64,000 bases of DNA from Bacteroidota bacterium (GTDB lineage Bacteria; Bacteroidota; Bacteroidia; Chitinophagales; JADIYW01): positions 1 through 64,000 of the forward strand of contig CAUJCO010000013.1 of the NCBI GenBank assembly GCA_963169645.1. Direction: 5' to 3'. Each line of letters starts with the position of its first letter. Within the stretch, counting starts at the first letter, position 1. Below the pieces are notes generated by a model. That model saw nothing but the letters and a program-made list of their open reading frames with translations, was not told the origin of the DNA and made no database searches. The position numbers and the translations under genes are program-made. Positions 55,288 to 64,000 of the stretch are shown in pieces.

Positions 55288-56493
55288 TTACACTAATTCT
55301 ACAATTGTAGTTACGCCCATTCCACCGCCAACACATAAGGTCGCTAATCCGGTTGATTTGTTCGTGCGTTCCAATTCATCTACGATTGTTCCTAATATCA
55401 TGGCTCCGGTTGCACCAAGTGGATGTCCTAATGCAATCGCACCACCATTCACATTTAATTTTTCATCCGGCACATTGATATCTCTTTGCAAACGTAAAAC
55501 CGCAGAAGCAAACGCTTCATTCATCTCAACTAAATCTATGTCGTTTATGGTCATTCCTGCTTTTTTTAATGCAATTTTAGATGACGGGCCAGGGCCAGTC
55601 AACATGATAGTTGGATCTGTTGAGGTAACGCCAATGCTCACAATTTTAGCACGTGGTTTTAGTCCTAATTTCTCTCCAATTTCTTTGGAACCGATTAAGA
55701 TTAAACTTGCACCATCTACAATGCCCGAAGAGTTTCCGGGCGTGTGTACGTGATTAATTTTTTCTACCGATGTATAAACTTCCAACGCCGTGTTATCAAA
55801 TCCCATTTCACCCATCATTTGGAAAGATGGAGCCAATGATAATAATCCTTCTAAAGTAGTATCCGGTCTATTGTATTCATCTTCGGCTAAGATGGTTAGT
55901 CCATTGATATCAACAATTGGAACAATGGATTTATTAAAGCGTCCTTCTGCTTTTGCAATAGCTGCTAATTTTTGAGAACGCAAAGCATATTTATCGCAAT
56001 CTTCTCTTGAGAAATTTTCGATTGTTGCAATTAAATCGGCGCTGATACCTTGAGGTACAAAGTTGGTGTGATTGTTTACACGCATATCTAAAACCCAAGC
56101 ACCGCCATCATATCCCATTGGAACACGCGACATTGATTCTACGCCACCTGCAATGATTAAATCTTGCCAGCCGGAACGTACTTTCATAGCTGCTAAATTC
56201 ACGGCTTCTAAACCGGATGCACAAAAACGATTTAATTGAAATCCGGGAACATTGATCGGATAATCTGCCATCATTACGGCTGTTTTTGCGATATTTCCGC
56301 CTTGGTCACCAATTGGTGTAACGCAACCTACAATTACATCTTCTACTAAAGAAGTATCTAAATTATTTCTTTTTTGTAGTGCTTTTAGCATTTGTGCTAA
56401 AAGTTCGGTTGGTGTTACTTCGTGTAAGGCACCATTTTTTTTGCCTTTTCCGCGTGGTGTTCGCACGCAATCATAAATATAAGCTTCTGCCAT
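55288..56493 (-). CDS. fadA: Acetyl-CoA C-acyltransferase (thiolase)
   Basis: 401 residues, beta-oxidation thiolase. Nucleophile Cys91 in [31 protein letters not shown] with the catalytic His, and the second Cys in [10 protein letters not shown]. First gene of a fadA-fadJ operon; a palindromic operator candidate lies 80 bp upstream. Confidence 0.95.
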   Translation of the reverse strand: MAEAYIYDCVRTPRGKGKKNGALHEVTPTELLAQMLKALQKRNNLDTSLVEDVIVGCVTPIGDQGGNIAKTAVMMADYPINVPGFQLNRFCASGLEAVNLAAMKVRSGWQDLIIAGGVESMSRVPMGYDGGAWVLDMRVNNHTNFVPQGISADLIATIENFSREDCDKYALRSQKLAAIAKAEGRFNKSIVPIVDINGLTILAEDEYNRPDTTLEGLLSLAPSFQMMGEMGFDNTALEVYTSVEKINHVHTPGNSSGIVDGASLILIGSKEIGEKLGLKPRAKIVSIGVTSTDPTIMLTGPGPSSKIALKKAGMTINDIDLVEMNEAFASAVLRLQRDINVPDEKLNVNGGAIALGHPLGATGAMILGTIVDELERTNKSTGLATLCVGGGMGVTTIVELV

Positions 56494-56572
56494 TTTAATA
56501 CGTTATTTAAGATTTAAAAAATTCAGTTAAACAATTCTATTTTATAAAAAGTAATTCAAGACTCTAACAAAC

Positions 56573-56586
56573 CAAACGTTCGTTTG
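56573..56586. promoter_or_regulatory. Palindromic operator candidate upstream of fadA
   Basis: CAAACG-TT-CGTTTG, 6-bp perfect arms, in the 180-bp gap before fadA. Shape and position resemble operators of TetR-type fatty-acid regulators; no such regulator is encoded in the window. Confidence 0.45.
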
Positions 56587-56673
56587 ATAAAAATAAACAA
56601 TAATTTAGAAAAAACAATGCTTGCATTGGAAATTAACTTTCGTTAATTAAGCGAAAAAATGTGTGTAATTTAG

Positions 56674-57366
56674 TTATCGATACGTAAGGAAATTTGCGTG
56701 TTCGCCTTCAAAGTGTGCGAAATCAGAGAATGAAAGTAATCGCAAACCAAGTGTGCCTGTTTTTAATTTTGTAATTGATGCATTGGCAATATTTAATTGC
56801 AGTTCGAATGTTTTTTGGATAGATAAATTTAAAAGTTGTTGCATCACAACAGAGATACTTCCGCCGGAAGTAAATACAAAAACAACATCGTTTTCTTCCG
56901 AATTTTCAACTACTGTTTGCAACCCTAATTGTATGCGTTCACAAAAGGCAGTCCACGATTCGTTATAATCATGGTGATGTCCGCTTGTCCAACGAATAAC
57001 GGCGCCTTTAATGATTTCAAGGATTTTTTGTTTGGGATTTGAATCTAAAAAAATAGCTTGTTTTAGTTGGTTCAAATCTGCATAGCGTGTATCATATTTA
57101 GCAATAACATCGCGGTGATCAAACTCATTCCAATTAGCATCTGTTTGAACCATATTAGATGATAATTGCATACATTCTAAGCAATACGAAGTAGTTTGTT
57201 GATGTCGCTGCATAGCACCAGAAATAATTTTAGTGGGTTGTATTTTGCGTTGCACTAAATTTTTACCTAACAACTTGGCTTGTTCGATTCCTGTAGGTGA
57301 AAGTGCGTCGTACTCTTCCATTCCAAATTGTGCTTGTCCGTGACGAATGAGATATATTGTTGCCAT
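56674..57366 (-). CDS. Histidine phosphatase family protein
   Basis: 230 residues. RHG signature YLIRHGQAQFG with phospho-accepting His9, a second Arg near ISGAMQRHQQT, FTSGGSISVVMQQLL toward the end. Branch 1 phosphoglycerate-mutase-like fold; substrate unknown. It lies upstream of fadA on the same strand but 180 bp away with an intervening operator-like site, so probably a separate unit. Confidence 0.87.
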   Translation of the reverse strand: MATIYLIRHGQAQFGMEEYDALSPTGIEQAKLLGKNLVQRKIQPTKIISGAMQRHQQTTSYCLECMQLSSNMVQTDANWNEFDHRDVIAKYDTRYADLNQLKQAIFLDSNPKQKILEIIKGAVIRWTSGHHHDYNESWTAFCERIQLGLQTVVENSEENDVVFVFTSGGSISVVMQQLLNLSIQKTFELQLNIANASITKLKTGTLGLRLLSFSDFAHFEGEHANFLTYR

Positions 57367-57489
57367 TTATTTGCTGAATTGAACGTTGAAATTTCTAGGA
57401 TAATTTTTATCGAAAATATAAAAAAATAGACAAAGAAATACGAAGTTCTAATTTGATGCTTACCTTAGAATACTATTTAAAATATTAGT

Positions 57490-58323
57490 ATGAAAATAGA
57501 TACCATTCAAATTACATCTAAATCAGGTAGTACGATTGATTTAACAGTGCGAAAACCGGATGCAACTATTAAAGGTATAGTGCAAATAAATACAGGCACT
57601 TGCATACCACAACGCGTATATTGGAAGTTTGCAGAATATTTATGCAAAAATGGATATGTTGCCATAACGTATGATTACACGGACGCACAAAATTTCAAAT
57701 CTGATGTACGACATGAAACATGGTTATTAGATATTGAAAGTGTGTGTCGTTATATTTTACAAAATTATCCTTCTGAAAAAAAATATATTGTTGGGCATAG
57801 TTCCGGTGGTCAGTTTTTAGGTTTTGCAGAAAGTGCGGCACAATTTGACAAGCTATTTTTAGTTGCTTGTGCAAATGGATACGTTGGTAATTTATCTTTC
57901 ACAAAAAAAATGGGCATGTTATTTTTCTGGAAGATTATTGTAGCATTTACCGTACGAATTTATGGCTATATGAATAATGAAATTTTTGGAGTAAAAGGTG
58001 GTTTTCCTAAACATATCATTCAAGAATTAGGATACTGGTGTAGTCAACCGGATTTCTTTGTTTCTTATTTCCGAAACAAAAATATTCCATTTTATTTTCA
58101 CACTATAAAAAATAAAGTCAAAGCATACCACTTAGCAGATGATGCCATTGCTAATAGAAAAAGCTGTGCATACATTTTGGATTTATATACACACGCAGAT
58201 AAATCAATGGAAACATTACAAGCTACTGATTATGGACTAAAAAAATTTGGGCACCGTGGATTCTTTTTCCCAAAAGCAGAAAATAAATTATGGCCTAAAT
58301 TTTTAGCTGAATTAGAAGCATAA
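57490..58323 (+). CDS. Alpha/beta hydrolase
   Basis: 277 residues. Nucleophile elbow GHSSGG with Ser104, YIVGHSSGGQFLGF; a late His in FGHRGFFFP. N-terminal beta strands ITSKSGSTIDLTVRKP resemble the serine-aminopeptidase-like YheT/DUF branch. Divergent from the phosphatase; convergent with metX. Substrate unknown. Confidence 0.82.
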   Translation: MKIDTIQITSKSGSTIDLTVRKPDATIKGIVQINTGTCIPQRVYWKFAEYLCKNGYVAITYDYTDAQNFKSDVRHETWLLDIESVCRYILQNYPSEKKYIVGHSSGGQFLGFAESAAQFDKLFLVACANGYVGNLSFTKKMGMLFFWKIIVAFTVRIYGYMNNEIFGVKGGFPKHIIQELGYWCSQPDFFVSYFRNKNIPFYFHTIKNKVKAYHLADDAIANRKSCAYILDLYTHADKSMETLQATDYGLKKFGHRGFFFPKAENKLWPKFLAELEA

Positions 58324-58347
58324 AAAAGAAAGTAGTGGAGCGACTAT

Positions 58348-59367
58348 TTATCCAACTTTTAAAAATGCACTCAGTATTTTAGACATTTGTTCGTTCTCAA
58401 TCAAGAAACCATCATGACCAAAATCAGAATCAATTTCTACAAATAAACTATGCGGAATTAATGATGCCAATAATTGCTGTTCTTCTAAAGGATACAAATA
58501 ATCTGAAGTAATTCCTAACACCAATGTATTACATTTTACAGAAGATAAAACTGACTTTGCATCTCCGCGTCCACGTGTGATATTGTGATTATCCATTGCC
58601 TTGGATAAAATATTATACGAATACGCATTAAAACGGTTCACTAATTTTTCACCTTGATATTGTTGATACGAACAAACTTTGAAATGCTCTAATTTGGAGT
58701 TATCCTCATCAGATTGTGTTCTGTTGTAGGCTTTATAATTTCGATACGACAGCAACCCAATACTACGTGCTGCTTTTAGGCCTTTAGCACCTGCATCATC
58801 GCGTTCTTCACCAAATGTTTGATCGGCATAAATTGCTAAACGTTGGGATTCGTTATATGCGATTCCCCAAGGTGAATGTTTGATATTGGTAGCACCTAAT
58901 AAAATATTTTCGAACACCGTTGGTTCTTGAATTACAAATTCCAAAAGTTGTTGTCCGCCCATAGAAAAACCACATGCAAAGAAGATTTTTTCTATTTGCA
59001 AATGTTTACGAACTAAGATGAGTGTTTGCACCATATCGCGGACAGTAACCACAGGAAATGTACCGTAATATTTTTTATTAGTTTCTGGATTGATAGAAAG
59101 CGGTCCGGTGGTACCATAGCAGGAACCTAACATATTTACACAAACAATGAAATATTTTTTAGGATCTAAAAACAACCCATCACCCACCATGCCCGGCCAC
59201 CATTCCATTGGATTAGAGTTGGCAGAAAATGCGTGGCATATCCAAACTACATTGGACTTATCGGCATTGAGTTCGCCAAACGTAGTATAGGCAATATCTA
59301 CTTTGGGAAGTGTAACGCCACATTCTAAAGTAATGGGTTGATTGTGTGTAAGTATTTTTGTTTGCAT
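58348..59367 (-). CDS. metX: Homoserine O-acetyltransferase
   Basis: Activates homoserine with acetyl-CoA for methionine synthesis. 339 residues, alpha/beta hydrolase fold: NVVWICHAFSANS, the nucleophile Ser135 in CGFSMGGQQLLEF, ITSDYLYP and DFGHDGFL with the catalytic Asp and His. Second gene of metY-metX, 61 bp after metY, so under the same Cys leader control. Confidence 0.94.
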   Translation of the reverse strand: MQTKILTHNQPITLECGVTLPKVDIAYTTFGELNADKSNVVWICHAFSANSNPMEWWPGMVGDGLFLDPKKYFIVCVNMLGSCYGTTGPLSINPETNKKYYGTFPVVTVRDMVQTLILVRKHLQIEKIFFACGFSMGGQQLLEFVIQEPTVFENILLGATNIKHSPWGIAYNESQRLAIYADQTFGEERDDAGAKGLKAARSIGLLSYRNYKAYNRTQSDEDNSKLEHFKVCSYQQYQGEKLVNRFNAYSYNILSKAMDNHNITRGRGDAKSVLSSVKCNTLVLGITSDYLYPLEEQQLLASLIPHSLFVEIDSDFGHDGFLIENEQMSKILSAFLKVG

Positions 59368-59428
59368 AAAAAAATAGAAAATAAAAAGATGAAGTTGGGA
59401 ACAAAATTCCCAACCTCAAAATAAAATA

Positions 59429-60742
<1,314 letters not shown>

Positions 60743-60757
60743 TTAGAAAAATGGTAT

Positions 60758-60828
60758 AAAAAATGCCTTTCTCGTACGAAAGGCATTGTATTCTTTATTT
60801 ATTGATTATAGGATAGTCAAAGCCTTTC
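60758..60828 (-). terminator. metY attenuator with antiterminator
   Basis: On the minus strand: terminator arms AATGCCTTTC (60787-60778) and GAAAGGCATT (60771-60762), a perfect 10-bp stem with a TCGTAC-complement loop, then a T run (60763-60758). Directly after the leader stop, GAAAGGC (60828-60822) can pair perfectly with GCCTTTC of the left arm (60784-60778), forming an antiterminator. Inside the leader, GCTTTTC can pair with the same GAAAGGC through one G-U. This is a full four-segment attenuator. Confidence 0.85.
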
Positions 60829-60882
60829 TTATACCGTCATGCAACAGCAACAAAACATGTTCATAGAAAAGCGATTTAACAT
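60829..60882 (-). CDS. Cysteine-rich leader peptide of metY-metX
   Basis: 17-residue ORF MLNRFSMNMFCCCCMTV with stop TAA at 60829. It has four consecutive Cys codons (TGT TGC TGT TGC) and four Met codons in all. The ATG is 5 bp after a perfect -7 box, so it is probably leaderless. By the logic of trpL, a ribosome short of charged tRNA-Cys would stall at the Cys run, leave GAAAGGC free and allow the antiterminator. I do not know a described Cys leader for metY in this phylum. Confidence 0.82.
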   Translation of the reverse strand: MLNRFSMNMFCCCCMTV

Positions 60883-60887
60883 ACGCA

Positions 60888-60917
60888 CAAACCTATAAAA
60901 ATAGATTATAAATACAA
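60888..60917 (-). promoter_or_regulatory. metY operon promoter
   Basis: Minus strand: TTG (60917-60915), exactly 19 bp, TAGGTTTG (60895-60888, perfect TAnnTTTG). Same spacing as the his and trp promoters. Confidence 0.8.
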
Positions 60918-60964
60918 AATGATTTTAGATAATTTTATTTTAAATGGATAAACAAGTAATAAGA

Positions 60965-61897
60965 TTAATATACAGCAAGTGTATCTAATCTATCCGCTTT
61001 TGTTACTACGGCAATTGATTTTACAAATTCACCAATTTCTTCAATTGCTTGGTTCGCTTCCGGCACAATACCGCCAAAAAATTGCCATACATGCATCATG
61101 TTTTCATAAATTTCTAAACGAACCTGAACGCCTGCTTTGTTCATTTTTTGGGCCATTCGGATAGAATCATCAAATAATACTTCATGGCCACCTACTTGAA
61201 TTAATGTAGGCGGGAAACCTTTTACATCTGCAAATAAAGGTGAAATCAGCGGATCTTTAGGGTCGGAATCTGCATAATATCGTTTAGAAAATATTTCTAA
61301 TAAATGTCTTGTAATTAGTGGATCTTTATCTTTTTTAGTTTCAATACTTTCACCACTCAAGGTTAAATCTGTCCATGGAGATAGCAATACACTTCCTGCA
61401 GCTTTTTGTAAGCGGTATTTACGGATTAATTGTAAAAGGGCTAATGTTAAACCACCACCTGCAGAATCACCCATAATAAAAATATTCTCATATCCATCAG
61501 CAATCATTTGTTTATAGGTATCTAAAGCATCTTGCAATGCCAATGGATAGGCATTTTCCGGTGATTTTCTATAATTAATGGCTAATACTTTGCAATTTGA
61601 TGCACGGGCTATTCTTCCAATTAAGGCACTATGTGTATTGTACGATCCCATTACATAACCGCCACCGTGTAAGTACAAGATTGTTTTGGACTTTGTAAAC
61701 TCTTGTGGTGTAAACCAAGCTGCTTCTATACCGGCATAAATCAGCTCTTCTTTTTTTACAAATCTGGGAAATTTAGTAACTTTTGCTGCTCTCTCAAATC
61801 CAACTCGAATTGTATTTGCTTCTGTTTTGTGAACGAACAGCACTTTTCTAAAAACACTGATGAATGTTTCTACAGCGAACATTTGTACACTTTGCAT
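60965..61897 (-). CDS. Alpha/beta hydrolase of the hormone-sensitive lipase family
   Basis: 310 residues. Oxyanion-hole motif HGGG at 77-80 (LYLHGGGYVMGSY), nucleophile Ser145 in MGDSAGGGLTLAL, Asp in the LIQVGGHEVLFDD region, and His in MMHVWQFF. HSL-type esterase on short-chain esters; substrate unknown. Upstream of the metY promoter on the same strand but separate. Confidence 0.9.
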   Translation of the reverse strand: MQSVQMFAVETFISVFRKVLFVHKTEANTIRVGFERAAKVTKFPRFVKKEELIYAGIEAAWFTPQEFTKSKTILYLHGGGYVMGSYNTHSALIGRIARASNCKVLAINYRKSPENAYPLALQDALDTYKQMIADGYENIFIMGDSAGGGLTLALLQLIRKYRLQKAAGSVLLSPWTDLTLSGESIETKKDKDPLITRHLLEIFSKRYYADSDPKDPLISPLFADVKGFPPTLIQVGGHEVLFDDSIRMAQKMNKAGVQVRLEIYENMMHVWQFFGGIVPEANQAIEEIGEFVKSIAVVTKADRLDTLAVY

Positions 61898-62123
61898 AAG
61901 GATATTTTACATTTACGTAACACTAAACTAACCAATATTAGTGATTAAAAATATGATGTAAAGCAAAAAATTTGCACATCTATCGCTTCAACTCCATTTT
62001 CGAATATATTCATGAAAATGTCTATAAATTAAAACAAAAATGAAGTAATACGGTTTATACTGTCGTATTTATATGAAAACTAAGGTTTTATATTGAGATA
62101 GCATACTTTTTCCCAATTAATAA

Positions 62124-62261
62124 GTGTATATTATAAGTAGTTTACGGCAGCAATTCACAAAAGAAAATTACCAAATCTTTATTTGTGGACAACTTTACGG
62201 TATTGATTTTGAAAAACAAGCAGTTACTGTTAATTTTGCACCGATTTTTAAAAATAAATAG
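62124..62261 (+). other. Uncertain small ORF or gene remnant before atpD
   Basis: 45 open codons from after a stop at 62121 to TAG at 62259-62261, ending QIFICGQLYGIDFEKQAV then TVNFAPIFKNK. The composition looks protein-like, but there is no in-frame ATG, and only 12 bp remain to atpD. It may be the tail of a lost gene. I do not recognise it. The rest of 61898-62123 shows nothing I can name. Confidence 0.35.
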
Positions 62262-63779
<1,518 letters not shown>

Positions 63780-63861
63780 TGTAACAATAAATCAATTAAA
63801 GAATGAAATAAATAATGTTGAATAGCAAAATTTCATTTCATTACTAAATTAAATTATAAAA

Positions 63862-64000
63862 ATGCAATTAAACATTCTTACTCCGGAAAACAATATCTTC
63901 TCAGGCGAGGCAGAATCTGTACAATTAAATGGTATGGATGGTAAGTTTGAAATTTTGAACAACCACGCTCCTCTTATTGCTTCTTTAATTGAAGGTACGG
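63862..64000 (+). CDS. atpC: ATP synthase F1 subunit epsilon (partial)
   Basis: Begins MQLNILTPENNIFSGEAESV and continues to the window edge with FEILNNHAPLIASL, the typical epsilon N-terminal beta sandwich. 46 codons visible; the 3' part is outside. 82 bp after atpD. Confidence 0.93.
   Translation, partial: MQLNILTPENNIFSGEAESVQLNGMDGKFEILNNHAPLIASLIEGT

Overview
The window is an AT-rich chromosomal segment of a member of the Bacteroidota, probably of the Chitinophagales/Sphingobacteriia type. The phylum call rests on the promoters (TTG, about 19 bp, then TAnnTTTG), an IPExxxVDY-family protein, DUF1573 and CarboxypepD_reg-like proteins, a bifunctional HisB, an atpD-atpC pair and weak ribosome binding sites. 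There is no phage or insertion sequence and only one tRNA. Most of the window is housekeeping; the novelty lies in leaders, repeats and small inserted cassettes.

Layout. 1-133 is a heptamer tandem repeat. 146-2467 (minus) is acpP-fabF-rnc. 2650-9809 (plus) holds an IPExxxVDY protein, pyk, an M20 dipeptidase, a decayed mrr fragment, dnaG and rseP. tRNA-Leu(CAA) is at 9931, followed by an outer-membrane barrel gene. 11013-16144 (minus) holds hemB, purC, a PLC-like lipoprotein and a DUF885 peptidase. 16293-25483 (plus) is hisGDCB followed by trpEGD-[antitoxin/PIN toxin]-trpC. Both pathways are incomplete here: hisH, hisA, hisF, hisI and trpF, trpB, trpA are not in the window. 25485-31165 holds a small secreted peptide, a repeat, a CarboxypepD_reg-like protein, def, ruvX, a UbiA prenyltransferase, a DUF1573 lipoprotein and a PolX-like protein. 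31244-41409 (plus) holds a penicillin acylase-like enzyme, a membrane protein, a MaoC protein, an MFS exporter, an M16 peptidase, an acyltransferase, a small HExxH membrane protein and a NarL-type regulator. 41630-48902 (minus) holds two YkvA paralogs, nspC, adenine deaminase, a carboxynorspermidine synthase-like gene, an MGMT, an SDR and an acyltransferase. 48984-57366 holds a second PLC-like lipoprotein, tex, a two-gene DUF2442/DUF4160 cassette, fadJ, fadA and a phosphatase. 57490-64000 holds an alpha/beta hydrolase, metX-metY, a second hydrolase, atpD and the start of atpC.

The strongest new signal is a shared control design. The his operon, the trp operon and the metY-metX operon each start with a tiny leader peptide: FHSIHH, FWWW and FCCCC cores, in peptides of 16, 14 and 17 residues. 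Each is followed by an intrinsic terminator, and for trp and met a competing antiterminator can be drawn. In all three, a TTG-N19-TATATTTR or TAGGTTTG promoter ends only 4-5 nt before the leader ATG, so the leader peptides look leaderless. The met leader would make homoserine-to-homocysteine sulfhydrylation respond to charged tRNA-Cys.

Other points worth a look: a DUF2442/DUF4160 cassette flanked by 47-bp direct repeats that re-create the 3' end of fadJ; a roughly 120-bp structured intergenic repeat present three times; a toxin-antitoxin pair inside the trp operon; a PolX whose DxD polymerase motif is broken; and several overlooked small genes. All calls come from reading the sequence and from knowledge of the families; no search or folding program was run.
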